Notes: generated from the sequence alone by a model not told the origin. Positions 1-7,738 are shown, counted from the first letter of the stretch. The stretch is 64,000 nt of DNA from Sedimentitalea nanhaiensis DSM 24252 (GCF_000473225.1 NZ_KI421509.1:1512045-1576044); one strand, 5' to 3'. Numbers and translations: made by a program.

Positions 1-1236
1 CGTATTCGCCCCTTCGTTCACCAGAATGGTGTCGGGCTGTTCGTTGATGACCTGTTTCAGCACACCCAGTGCGGAATGGTAATCCATCGGATTGCTGTTA
101 TTCTGCAACCGCGAAGCCATCTTCTCCATGTTGACCGTAGCCTTGGAATGGACCTGATCCAGCCAGGCCTCGGGCGGTGCGATGCCTTCGTTTTCCATCG
201 CATCGATCAATGCCCGTGCGCAGGACCCCACATCGCCCACCAAAGGGGCCGCGATTTCGACGTTGCTGTCCATTTCCTCGGCGTCGATATCGATCTGAAT
301 GAATTTCTTGCCGCCCGGCTCGCCCCACTGTTTGCCCTTGCCGTGGCTCAGCAGCCAGTTGATCCGCGCGCCCAACATGATCACCACATCGCTGTCCTTC
401 AGCGCCAGCGACCGCGCAGCGGCGGCGCATTGCGGATGGGTATCCGGCAACAGCCCTTTGGCCATCGACATCGGCAGGAACGGATAGCCCGACTTCTCCA
501 CCAACTCGCGCACCACATCGTCGGACTGGTCGTACGCCGCGCCCTTGCCGATCACGATCAGCGGGCGCCTGGCCTCTTTCATCACGCTGATTGCGCGGGC
601 AATGGCGCCTGGCGCCGGTGTCTGACGCGGAGCCGGATCGATGACCTTGACCAGCGACTGCGCGCCTTTGGCCGCATCCATCGTCTGGCCCAGCATCGCG
701 CCCGGAATGTCCAGATAGACCCCGCCGGGCCGCCCGCTGACAGCGCTGCGGATCGCCCGCGCGACGGCGATGCCGATATCCTCGGCATAGGTCAGGCGAT
801 ACGCCGCCTTGCAGAACGGCCGGGCCATGGCCAACTGGTCCATCTCTTCATAATCGCCCTGTGCCAAATCGACGATCTCGCGCTCGGACGAGCCCGAGAT
901 CAGGATCATCGGCCAGCAATTCGTCGTCGCGTTCGCCAGCGCGGTCAAACCGTTCATGAACCCCGGCGCCGAAACCGTCATGCACACGCCCGGCTTCTTG
1001 GTCAGAAAACCCGCGACCGACGCCGCATATCCGGCGTGCTGTTCATGCCGAAACGAAATTACCCGCATCCCCTGCGCCTGCGCGTACCGCCCCAGATCGG
1101 TGATCGGAATACCCGGCACGTTGTAGATCGTGTTGATATCGTTCAACTTCAGCGCATCGATCAGCAGATGAAACCCATCGGTCAATTCCAGCGGCGCATC
1201 TTCACCCGTTACCTGCGCAACAGCGGATTGTGTCAT
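1..1236 (-). CDS. oxc: Oxalyl-CoA decarboxylase, 3' end cut off by window edge
   Basis: Thiamine-diphosphate enzyme that decarboxylates oxalyl-CoA to formyl-CoA and CO2 in oxalate catabolism. The 412 visible residues cover the N-terminal Pyr domain and central domain of a protein that is usually about 560-580 residues. The C-terminal diphosphate-binding domain lies outside the window. Seen in the translation: ELTDGFHLLIDALK near residue 16, SFRHEQHAGYAAS with the conserved cofactor-activating Glu, SAPGFMNG, SGSSEREIVDLAQGDYEEMDQ and AISGRPGG-type segments, which I recognise from Oxalobacter formigenes OXC rather than from acetolactate synthase. It starts 28 bases after the stop of the FadR-type regulator on the same strand, so the two are probably co-transcribed. 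A formyl-CoA transferase may lie just outside the left edge. Confidence 0.93.
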   Translation of the reverse strand, partial: MTQSAVAQVTGEDAPLELTDGFHLLIDALKLNDINTIYNVPGIPITDLGRYAQAQGMRVISFRHEQHAGYAASVAGFLTKKPGVCMTVSAPGFMNGLTALANATTNCWPMILISGSSEREIVDLAQGDYEEMDQLAMARPFCKAAYRLTYAEDIGIAVARAIRSAVSGRPGGVYLDIPGAMLGQTMDAAKGAQSLVKVIDPAPRQTPAPGAIARAISVMKEARRPLIVIGKGAAYDQSDDVVRELVEKSGYPFLPMSMAKGLLPDTHPQCAAAARSLALKDSDVVIMLGARINWLLSHGKGKQWGEPGGKKFIQIDIDAEEMDSNVEIAAPLVGDVGSCARALIDAMENEGIAPPEAWLDQVHSKATVNMEKMASRLQNNSNPMDYHSALGVLKQVINEQPDTILVNEGANT

Positions 1237-1264
1237 GTTCGGTCTCCGATAAAGTCCATAATTT

Positions 1265-1990
1265 CTAACCGGCTTCCGTCTTGGCCGAGCCGAGATTTTC
1301 CAACCGGGTCCAGGTCTTGTGGATGTGATCATGCAGCCGCATGGTGTGCTCGCGCACCCGCCGCGACGCCAGATCTCCGTCGCGGATCTCCAGCGCCTCG
1401 ATGATTTCCATGTGATCGGCCACCGAGCGCCGCGCCCGGTCGCTTTCGCCCATCGCCCGGCGGCGGATCGCCTGCATATGCATGAACAACCCATCCGCCG
1501 TCGTCTTCAGCAAGGCACAGCCCGACAGCTCCAGAATGGTCTGATGAAACCGGATGTTGGCATCCGAGTATTCCTCCAGCTCGGCCCGCACAGCGTCGCT
1601 GCTGTGCTTCATCGCAAACAACCGCAGCGCCTTGAGGTCTGCGTCGCTGGCATGTTCCGTCGCCATCCGCGCCGCCATGCTTTCCAACGCCGCCCAGGTC
1701 ACCACCATCTCCAGAATTTCCGTGCGTGACTTGCGGATCACGAACACACCCTTGCGCGGAAGGATCTCGACCAGCCCGTCTTGCGCCAGTCGCGCCAACG
1801 CCTCGCGGATCGGGGTGCGCGATATGCCCAGACGCTCGGCCAGATGGCGTTCATCCAGCCGCAGGTTGGTTTCAGGCTGATAGATATTCATGCCCAGAAT
1901 CGCATCGCGCAGAACCTCGAACGTGTGATCCTTCAACGTGAAGTTCACCGAAATCGGATTCAATTTGTCGCCGATCGACACGAAATACAT
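1265..1990 (-). CDS. GntR-family (FadR/FCD subfamily) transcriptional regulator
   Basis: DNA-binding repressor or activator of about 241 residues. It has an N-terminal winged helix (LDERHLAERLGISRTPIREALARL, residues about 47-70) and a C-terminal FCD domain with the spaced acidic/His metal-site pattern (DANIRFHQ, VADHMEII, REHTMRLHDH). The frame stays open 40 codons further upstream, but that stretch contains a promoter-like TTGACG-16-TATGGT and a palindromic operator, so the ATG at 1990 is preferred. A GGGAGGG lies almost against this ATG. The GTG at 1981 would have a more normal Shine-Dalgarno spacing and is an alternative start. It probably controls itself and the downstream oxc, and perhaps the divergent hydrolase gene, through the two TGGTATACCA sites. 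The ligand is unknown; oxalate or an acyl-CoA are reasonable guesses from context. Confidence 0.9.
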   Translation of the reverse strand: MYFVSIGDKLNPISVNFTLKDHTFEVLRDAILGMNIYQPETNLRLDERHLAERLGISRTPIREALARLAQDGLVEILPRKGVFVIRKSRTEILEMVVTWAALESMAARMATEHASDADLKALRLFAMKHSSDAVRAELEEYSDANIRFHQTILELSGCALLKTTADGLFMHMQAIRRRAMGESDRARRSVADHMEIIEALEIRDGDLASRRVREHTMRLHDHIHKTWTRLENLGSAKTEAG

Positions 1991-2045
1991 CCCTCCCAAG
2001 ATGTCCGGATCGCTTTTCCTTTCGGTCAGATTCGATCCTTGTATC

Positions 2046-2055
2046 TGGTATACCA
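2046..2055. promoter_or_regulatory. Palindromic operator TGGTATACCA, copy 1
   Basis: Perfect 10-bp palindrome with the GT-N-AC core typical of FadR-subfamily GntR operators. It overlaps the -10 box of the regulator's own predicted promoter, which suggests autorepression. An identical copy lies 84 bases to the right. Confidence 0.6.
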
Positions 2056-2079
2056 TACACCGGCACGGCCATCCGTCAA
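2052..2079 (-). promoter_or_regulatory. Predicted promoter of the FadR-type regulator/oxc unit
   Basis: Read on the minus strand: -35 TTGACG (2074-2079), 16-base spacer, -10 TATGGT (2052-2057). Its position supports the downstream translation start at 1990 (or 1981) over the longer open frame. Pattern-based only. Confidence 0.45.
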
Positions 2080-2129
2080 CGGTGTAGTCTTGTGGCTGAT
2101 TGAGCTGCAAAACTTGACATCACACCCGC

Positions 2130-2139
2130 TGGTATACCA
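2130..2139. promoter_or_regulatory. Palindromic operator TGGTATACCA, copy 2
   Basis: Second identical copy of the 10-bp palindrome, just downstream of a TTGACA (2114-2119) pointing toward the hydrolase gene at 2173. A regulator bound here would block that promoter, so both divergent transcripts may share control. Confidence 0.55.
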
Positions 2140-2172
2140 AATACCAATATCCACAAGCAACGGAATCGCACG

Positions 2173-3192
2173 ATGCTGATCAGGGCACGGGAATCGGCGG
2201 TCATCGTCATCGACATGCAGGAACGGCTGGTTCCGGCCATGCAGGCCCCTGCCCGCACCATCGCAAATACCCGCCTTCCGTTGCACGCCTCTGCACGTAC
2301 CGATGTGCCGGCGATCCTGACCGAACAATACCCTCAAGGCCTGGGCCACACCGTGCCCGAAATCCGCAAGGCCGCAGGCAATGCGCCAATTTTACCCAAG
2401 ATGTACTTTTCCTGCATGGAAGACGACGATTTTGCTCGCGCCTTCCGCGCTCTTGACCGCAAACGAGCTGTCATCACGGGAATGGAGGCCCATATCTGCG
2501 TGGTGCAGACCGCCGAAAGCATGGTCGAAGCCGGGCATGACGTCTTTGTCGTTTCGGACGCCACCGCATCGCGCAGCCTGGACAGCGAACGCCCCTGCCT
2601 GGCGCGGCTCAGCGCGTCGGGCGTCAGCATCGTGACCACGGAAATGGTCGTTTTCGAATGGCTGGGACGGGCGGGCACCCCAGCCTTTGAAGGCGCCCAA
2701 TTTCTGATCGACCAGGCCAAGCGCCGTCGCAAGAACCCCGTGCTCGGCTTTATTACCGGGCGTACCGCCGGGGCGTACTATGGGCCATGCCGACGCGGTG
2801 ATCTCGGGCGGCAAGAGCGGCGCCGAAGACAAGATCGGGCCTGTGAATATCGCCGGTATCCGGGTCTAGCCTTCCCCCGCCGAGCTGGACGAAACGCTGG
2901 TCGACCTGTTGGGCCGACCCGGTCAGGCGGGCGCCTGTTGAGCGGGCCTGCCCCCGGCACCTCCAAAAGTCGCGATTGCGGGCGCAATAATATTGCGCTT
3001 TCTGACGCGATGTTTTCTACATCCCGCCAACACTCCCGCCAGCCGGGCCATATCAATACACCAAAGCTGCGGCGCATCAGCGACCAGCAAGCGACAAAAC
3101 AAGGAAACACGTGGCATGCCCTACAAGATTCTGATTCTCGGTGCCTCCTACGGCTCTCTTCTCGGGACCAAATTTGCCGCTGCGGGCCATGA
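2173..3192 (+). CDS. Isochorismatase-family cysteine hydrolase with a spurious C-terminal extension
   Basis: The first about 186 residues form a complete isochorismatase-like hydrolase. Asp in VIVIDMQERL (residue 14) and Cys in MEAHICVVQTAE (about residue 109) match the Asp-Lys-Cys catalytic triad, and a TEQYPQGLG segment is also present. Members hydrolyse amides, ureides or isochorismate; the substrate here cannot be told. The family usually ends at about 180-210 residues. Here the frame runs directly into the relic of another gene (succinyl-CoA ligase alpha subunit, from about 2731), then shifts out of it and continues as meaningless sequence to 3192, overlapping the next gene. The native stop appears to have been lost in a deletion that fused the two genes. 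The hydrolase domain itself looks intact. Its promoter region carries the FadR-type palindrome at 2130. Confidence 0.75.
   Translation: MLIRARESAVIVIDMQERLVPAMQAPARTIANTRLPLHASARTDVPAILTEQYPQGLGHTVPEIRKAAGNAPILPKMYFSCMEDDDFARAFRALDRKRAVITGMEAHICVVQTAESMVEAGHDVFVVSDATASRSLDSERPCLARLSASGVSIVTTEMVVFEWLGRAGTPAFEGAQFLIDQAKRRRKNPVLGFITGRTAGAYYGPCRRGDLGRQERRRRQDRACEYRRYPGLAFPRRAGRNAGRPVGPTRSGGRLLSGPAPGTSKSRDCGRNNIALSDAMFSTSRQHSRQPGHINTPKLRRISDQQATKQGNTWHALQDSDSRCLLRLSSRDQICRCGP
2731..2941 (+). pseudogene. sucD-type succinyl/malate-CoA ligase alpha subunit, C-terminal relic
   Basis: The sequence reads KNPVLGFITGRTAG in the hydrolase frame. After a shift of frame at about 2772-2780 it reads MGHADAVISGGKSGAEDKIG and then NIAGIRV, a TAG stop (2867-2869), PSPAELDETLVDLLGRP, ending at TGA 2939-2941. 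This matches the C-terminus of CoA-ligase alpha subunits, where the family has GFIAGRTAPPG, MGHAGAI (containing the phosphorylated His) and SPAELGETL. One frameshift and one in-frame stop make it non-functional. No N-terminal half is present; it is replaced by the isochorismatase-type gene. Confidence 0.75.
2982..2998. repeat. 17-bp inverted repeat GCGCAAT-AAT-ATTGCGC
   Basis: Perfect 7-bp arms around a 3-base centre in the gap before the ketopantoate reductase-like gene. It could be an operator, or a small hairpin ending the upstream message since it is followed by TTTCT. No regulator can be assigned. Confidence 0.4.
3009..3023. repeat. 15-bp inverted repeat GATGT-TTTCT-ACATC
   Basis: Perfect 5-bp arms with a 5-base spacer, ten bases downstream of another palindrome and about 90 bases before the start at 3116. 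It is a candidate regulatory site only. Confidence 0.3.
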
Positions 3193-4162
3193 CGTCACGC
3201 TGGTTTGCCGCGACCAGACCGCCGCGCTGATTAACGCCAAGGGCACCGAAGTCCGAATCAAGCTGCGCGACGAAGATGACCACCGCAGCTTCTTTTCCGC
3301 CGATCTTGCCGGCAATGTCGATGCCACGACGCCCGAGGCCGCAATCCCGCAGGATTACGACTTGGTCTGTCTGGCCATGCAGGAACCGCAGTATTCCCAC
3401 CCGACGCTCAGCGACCTGCTGACGCGCGCAGCAAAGTCGCGCGTGCCCTGCATGTCGATCATGAACATGCCGCCCCTGCCCTATCTGAAACGCATTCCCG
3501 ATCTGGACTGTTCGGAACTGGGCGCGGCCTATCTGGACCCCGCCATCTGGAAGCCGTTTGACCCCGCCTGCATGACGCTGTGCTCGCCCGACCCCCAGGC
3601 CTTCCGGCCCCCGGAAGAAGAGGCAAACGTGTTGCACGTGGGCCTGCCGACCAACTTCAAAGTCACCAAATTCCACAACGAACGGCACGACGCCATGCTG
3701 GCCGAACTGGAACAGGGCATTCTAGACTACCGCATCGACGGCAAGGATGTCCCGGTCAAGCTGCGGGTGTACGACTCGCTGTTCGTGCCCTTTGCCAAAT
3801 GGGCGATGCTGGCCACCGGCAACTATCGCTGCATCACGGCGGACGGCCCGCGCGCGATCCAGCAGGCGGTGCATGACGATCTGAACCTGTCGCGCGAAAT
3901 CTATGGCTTTGTCACCGATCTGGTGGTGCGTCTGGGCGCGGATCCGGCGGACATGGTGCCCTTTGAGAAATACGCCAAGGCCGCCGAGAACCTGCTGAAA
4001 CCCTCATCCGCCGCTCGCGCGGTCTATGCCGGGGCACCAAACATCGAGCGGGTGGACAAGCTGATGATGCTGGCGGGCCGCGCCGTGGACATGCGCCACC
4101 CCGAAATCGACGCCACTGTCGCCCTGGTGGACGCCCACCTGGCCAGGAACCGCACCGGGTGA
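3116..4162 (+). CDS. Ketopantoate reductase-like (ApbA/PanE N-domain) oxidoreductase
   Basis: Protein of 348 residues. The N-terminal Rossmann segment ILILGASYGSLLGTKFAAAGHDVTLVCR (residues about 4-31) places it in the ketopantoate reductase-like superfamily, which reduces 2-keto acids with NAD(P)H. The rest (PCMSIMNMPPLPYLKRIPDL, FHNERHDAMLAELEQG, KWAMLATGNYRC) keeps the general two-domain size but not the classic PanE C-terminal signatures that I know, so pantoate synthesis is doubtful. The frame is open upstream to 2993, but ATG 3116 has an AAGGA about 11 bases before it and starts exactly at the nucleotide-binding fold. It stands alone between the pseudogene and the formate-channel region, and no operon partner is evident. 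Confidence 0.75.
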   Translation: MPYKILILGASYGSLLGTKFAAAGHDVTLVCRDQTAALINAKGTEVRIKLRDEDDHRSFFSADLAGNVDATTPEAAIPQDYDLVCLAMQEPQYSHPTLSDLLTRAAKSRVPCMSIMNMPPLPYLKRIPDLDCSELGAAYLDPAIWKPFDPACMTLCSPDPQAFRPPEEEANVLHVGLPTNFKVTKFHNERHDAMLAELEQGILDYRIDGKDVPVKLRVYDSLFVPFAKWAMLATGNYRCITADGPRAIQQAVHDDLNLSREIYGFVTDLVVRLGADPADMVPFEKYAKAAENLLKPSSAARAVYAGAPNIERVDKLMMLAGRAVDMRHPEIDATVALVDAHLARNRTG

Positions 4163-4751
4163 CACGTGGCCCTGCTTGGGTGAACCGGCATTCGGCGATC
4201 GGTATACTCAAGGAACGTCTGACCTGCGGCAACGGTCTGGGCGTCCCCGAGAGCCGCTCGCTCGGGCTGTGAACGCGGCGCGGGCGTGGCAGGCGTTGCC
4301 GATTTCGCCGGATTTGGCACCGCAGGGGGGCAAAACAGGGATTTTGGATGCCGCTCCAGCTCTGGCCACCCAAGGCCAATCTCGCACCCGGTGCTGACCC
4401 CGCCCTGCTGGGCAACCCATGCTTTTATCTCCGGCCATTCCGGTCAGCCCGGTTCAGGCAAGCGAGGGAACGTTCGGAACCGGTATTTTCGAACGGGTCG
4501 CCGCCCTACCCGTCCGCGAAGGGGTCGGCCCGTCCACATCGATTATGGGGCGCAAATTGTGCGTCCTGACGTGCCGGATCCCGGGCAGGTGGTGCGCGAC
4601 CGTGTCGAGCCGGGATTTCCTGCGCATAAGCTGCGTGCCGCGGCGCCACGCAGGACCACGATTTGACGAGCGCGCATTTCGTGGCCGGATCGATCGCGCG
4701 ATGCGACGCGGCGACCTTTCCCTTTTCGTATGATCCGCTATCGTGCATGGC
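4163..4751. other. Gene-poor stretch, no recognisable gene
   Basis: About 590 bases between the reductase-like gene and the formate channel gene. Several short open frames occur on both strands, but none has a convincing start, ribosome site or family resemblance, and codon phase changes repeatedly. It may hold a decayed gene. I see no tRNA, hairpin array or repeat here. Confidence 0.5.
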
Positions 4752-5537
4752 ATGAAGGACGAGAACAACTTTGATGCCCACAAGCCCGCGCAGATCGCCG
4801 TTCTGGTAGAAGCCGTCGGCGTGACCAAGGCGCGGCTTCCGATTTCGCAAATGTTTGTGCTGGCGATCCTTGCCGGAGCGTTCATCGGCTTTGGAGCCGC
4901 CGCCTACACCGCCGCGATGACCGGAGTTGACACCAGCTTTGGGCCGTCGAGGGTGCTTGGTGGTGTGGTGTTTTCACTTGGGCTTGTTCTGGTCGTCATC
5001 GGCGGCGCGGAATTATTCACCGGCAACGCGCTTATGGTGATGGCGGTAGTCGATCGAAAGATCACGATGAGTCTGTTGTTGCGCAGTTGGCTGATCGTGT
5101 ATGCGGGAAATCTTGTCGGCGCGGCCGGGCTTGCAACCGCGTTCGGTCTGAGCGGCCTGCTGGATGGTCAGATGAGCGCTGCAGCGGTGGCAATCCCCGA
5201 GGCCAAGATCGCGCTGCGACCACTCGAAGCCTTCATGCGCGGAGCCTTGTGCAATGCGCTGGTGTGCCTCGCGATCTGGCTTTCGTTCGCCGCGCGGACT
5301 GCGGCGGGGAAAATTCTGGCGATTATCTGGCCTGTCGGTGCGTTCGTGTTGCTTGGGCTCGAGCACTCCGTCGCGAACATGTACTTCTTTCCCCAGGGCT
5401 GGTTCGCCGGGTCAGCGGTAACGCCGGGGGCCGCCTTGGCAAACCTGATCTGGGTCACGCTCGGGAATGTCGTCGGAGGAGCGGGCGGCGTCGCGCTGTC
5501 CTATCGCTTCGCCTATCACGGCCCTTCCCAAAGCTGA
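4752..5537 (+). CDS. Formate/nitrite transporter (FNT) family channel
   Basis: Inner-membrane pentameric channel for small monovalent anions such as formate or nitrite. The 261 residues show six hydrophobic segments (about residues 35-55, 75-95, 105-130, 155-180, 190-205, 225-250). FNT hallmarks are seen: TSFGPSRVLGGVVFSLGLVLVVIGGAELFTGN and the central His of GLEHSVANMYFFPQG. ATG 4752 is chosen over an in-frame GTG at 4743; neither has a clear Shine-Dalgarno. The nearby oxc makes formyl-CoA and hence formate, so formate export is a reasonable role, but they are 3.5 kb apart and on opposite strands. Downstream lies a field of transposon debris. Confidence 0.9.
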   Translation: MKDENNFDAHKPAQIAVLVEAVGVTKARLPISQMFVLAILAGAFIGFGAAAYTAAMTGVDTSFGPSRVLGGVVFSLGLVLVVIGGAELFTGNALMVMAVVDRKITMSLLLRSWLIVYAGNLVGAAGLATAFGLSGLLDGQMSAAAVAIPEAKIALRPLEAFMRGALCNALVCLAIWLSFAARTAAGKILAIIWPVGAFVLLGLEHSVANMYFFPQGWFAGSAVTPGAALANLIWVTLGNVVGGAGGVALSYRFAYHGPSQS

Positions 5538-5540
5538 ACA

Positions 5541-5615
5541 GACGGCGGCGATTAATGTCGTTCCCGATCCACAAAAGCGTCCACAGACCGCCTTGCCCGG
5601 ATTTGAAGGACCCAC
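5541..5615 (-). pseudogene. Possible DNA methyltransferase motif fragment
   Basis: On the minus strand about 25 residues read NPGKAVCGRFCGSGTTLIAA, resembling the SAM-binding DPFCGSGTTLIAAE motif of N-4/N-6 adenine methyltransferases. Nothing else of such a protein is recognisable and the frame runs into the end of the formate channel gene. It is either a short relic or a chance resemblance. Confidence 0.3.
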
Positions 5616-5621
5616 AGTATC

Positions 5622-5774
5622 TCATGGGTGTACAACGCATAGGTCCGCATCAGGAAGGCAACGCTGCACCGCTACGTATGGCTCTGCAACCGGCAGCTTT
5701 CTCAATCAGCCTTGGGCAACAAGACATCCTTGCAGGCCATGAAGGACCGACACAAACTCAAGCTAGAGCGGTAA
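5622..5774 (+). mobile_element. Transposase C-terminal relic (IS481/IS3-like DDE type)
   Basis: Reads SWVYNA, a TAG stop (5640-5642), VRIRKATLHRYVWLCNRQLSQ, then SALGNKTSLQAMKDRHKLK, before a TAA at 5772. This is the end of a DDE integrase-core transposase, whose families typically have LHRYVWLYN and ALGxKTPLQAMKDWHKLKPELF. The internal stop and the missing N-terminal part show it is dead. No terminal inverted repeats were found. Confidence 0.6.
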
Positions 5775-5930
5775 CGTCGGGGCTGCGTGCACTGCCAATA
5801 GAGTGATAGCGGACACTGTGAGGCACGTTATGGCGGGTCTGCGACGCGGCTTTGAGCTGCATAGGCAGAGAATTATTCAGCAGCGCCAACGCCCTAATCA
5901 TCGCTCACACCCTTGGTGTGTTTCATACAT

Positions 5931-6113
5931 AAAGCCGAATGCTTTGCTGAAACGCTGTTTGACACATTGCATGATGCGCGCGAAAGGCTGGAATAATGGC
6001 AGGAGGATTACAATTGGCGCAGGCCGCAATCAGCGTTGGGAAACCTGAACCCGCCGGACGTCTTGCAGAGAAAGGCGATGGACAAAATGGGCCGCCTAAG
6101 GGCACAGATTTAA
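5931..6113 (+). mobile_element. IS3-family transposase C-terminal relic
   Basis: Sixty codons read KAECFAETLFDTLHDARERLE, a TAA stop (5994-5996), WQEDYNWRRPQSALGNLNPP and further basic sequence, ending at TAA 6111. WxxDYNxxRPHSALGNLTP is the hallmark of IS3-group OrfB C-termini. The internal stop and loss of the catalytic DDE residues mean it is inactive. Together with the fragment at 5622 it marks this 0.6-kb gap as an old insertion hotspot. Confidence 0.65.
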
Positions 6114-6220
6114 ACCCAAGGACTCTGCGCAAGGCCGGAGGGAACTTGGCGCGCAGGTCACGTTCTATCGCTTGGGTCATGTCCACGTCTGGGCCATTGT
6201 GCCAACAGCCCCTTTTATCC

Positions 6221-7738
6221 TCATTTGGGCTGAAACATGCCCGCAAACTGCGCGCGCAGCAGGTTCTTTTGCACCTTCCCCATCGTATTGCGCGGTAACT
6301 CGGGAACAATGACCAGTTTGCGCGGATGTTTGAACCGGGCCAGCGATTGCCCGACCGCCGCGCTGATGGCTGAAACATCCGGTACAGATGCGCCATCGGG
6401 CACCAGAACGCCGACGACGGTTTCGCCAAAATCCGGGTGCGGCACACCGATGACTGCACTTTCAAGTACACCGGGCTGCTCGTCCAGCACCAGTTCGATC
6501 TCTTTGGGATAGATGTTGTAGCCTCCCGAAATGATAAGATCCTTGTTGCGTCCGACGATGTGGACATAGCCCCGATCGTCAATCTTGCCCAAATCGCCAG
6601 TAATGAAGAACCCGTCCTGACGCAGCTCTTCACGGGTCTTTTCAGGCATCTGCCAATAACCCGCGAAGACATTCGGCCCGCGTACCTCGATCTGGCCGAC
6701 TTCACCGTCAGCCAGGGTCTCTCCGGTTGCAGGATCGGTGATCTTCAGCTCGACCCCCGGCAGTGGAAAACCGACGGTCCCGGCCCGGCGTTCGCCCGCA
6801 TAGGGGTTGGAGGTGTTCATGTTGGTTTCCGTCATGCCATAGCGTTCCAGAATCCGGTGGCCGGTGCGGTTCTGAAACTGTACATGGGTTTCCGCCAGCA
6901 GGGGGGCGCTGCCCGACACGAACAGGCGCATATGTGCGGCCAGATCGCGGGTGAAACGGGGATCGTCCAGCAGGCGGGTGTAAAACGTCGGCACACCCAT
7001 CATCGAGGTGGCGCGCGGCATTTCGGCGATGATGCGATCCGGATCGAACCGGGGCAGAAAGATCATAGCGCCGCCTGCAATCAGCGTGATGTTGGTGGCC
7101 ACGAACAAGCCATGGGTGTGAAAGATCGGCAGCGCGTGCAACAGCAGATCCCGGTCGGTGAACTGCCAATAATCGGCCAGCACCTGGGCATTGGACAACA
7201 GGTTGGTCTGGGTCAGCATCGCCCCCTTTGAACGTCCGGTGGTGCCGGATGTATAGAGAAACGCAGCCAGATCGTCGGCGGTGCGCGGCGCGGTGTCGAA
7301 CCGATCCGATTGCGCCTGTGCCTTGAGCGGCAGAGACCCGCTGCCATCCCCACTCAGGGTTTCCAGAACGGCATCTGCCGCAGTCGCAACCGGAGCCAGT
7401 CGTTCGCTGTTGGCCGGGTCGCAAACAAGGATCCGCGCACCGCTGTTTTCGACGAAATAACTCACCTCATCCGCCGTATAGGCGGTGTTGAGCGGCAGGA
7501 AGACAATTCCGGCCTGAATGCATGCGGCATAGATGGCCAGCGCCTCGGGTGACTTCTCGATCTGCACCGCCAACCGGTCACCGGGCTGAGCGCCGAGATC
7601 GGCAAAAACATGTGCGAACCGGGCGGTCATTGCCAGAAACGCCGAATGGGTCAGCACCTTGTCATCTTCCAGATACAAGAATGGCGTGTCGCGCCCGGCA
7701 TGTGCGCCAAACAGGGTGTCGTAAAGTGGGTTCGCCAT
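6221..7738 (-). CDS. matB: Malonyl-CoA synthetase MatB
   Basis: Adenylate-forming enzyme of 505 residues that makes malonyl-CoA from malonate, ATP and CoA in the cytoplasm. Seen: P-loop-like A3 motif YTSGTTGRSKG (residues 162-172), ERYGMTETNM (A5), FITGDLGKID (A7), GRNKDLIISGGYNIYP (A8) and the C-terminal catalytic Lys in RNTMGKVQKN. The length is usual for MatB. It follows matA by 12 bases and is the last gene of the unit dctP-dctQ-dctM-matA-matB. Product specificity is inferred mainly from the adjacent malonyl-CoA decarboxylase and MatR-type regulator, which make malonate the clear choice over other acids. Confidence 0.95.
   Translation of the reverse strand: MANPLYDTLFGAHAGRDTPFLYLEDDKVLTHSAFLAMTARFAHVFADLGAQPGDRLAVQIEKSPEALAIYAACIQAGIVFLPLNTAYTADEVSYFVENSGARILVCDPANSERLAPVATAADAVLETLSGDGSGSLPLKAQAQSDRFDTAPRTADDLAAFLYTSGTTGRSKGAMLTQTNLLSNAQVLADYWQFTDRDLLLHALPIFHTHGLFVATNITLIAGGAMIFLPRFDPDRIIAEMPRATSMMGVPTFYTRLLDDPRFTRDLAAHMRLFVSGSAPLLAETHVQFQNRTGHRILERYGMTETNMNTSNPYAGERRAGTVGFPLPGVELKITDPATGETLADGEVGQIEVRGPNVFAGYWQMPEKTREELRQDGFFITGDLGKIDDRGYVHIVGRNKDLIISGGYNIYPKEIELVLDEQPGVLESAVIGVPHPDFGETVVGVLVPDGASVPDVSAISAAVGQSLARFKHPRKLVIVPELPRNTMGKVQKNLLRAQFAGMFQPK

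Noticed and set aside
76-1404. Long plus-strand open frame over the first 1.4 kb
   Set aside because: It is the antisense shadow of oxc and its regulator. The encoded sequence is rich in His, Arg and Gln with no domain, and the minus-strand frame gives a textbook oxalyl-CoA decarboxylase.
4419-4733. 104-codon plus-strand frame in the gap before the formate channel gene
   Set aside because: No ribosome site, no recognisable domain and a composition unlike the neighbours. Left as part of an unexplained gap rather than called a gene.
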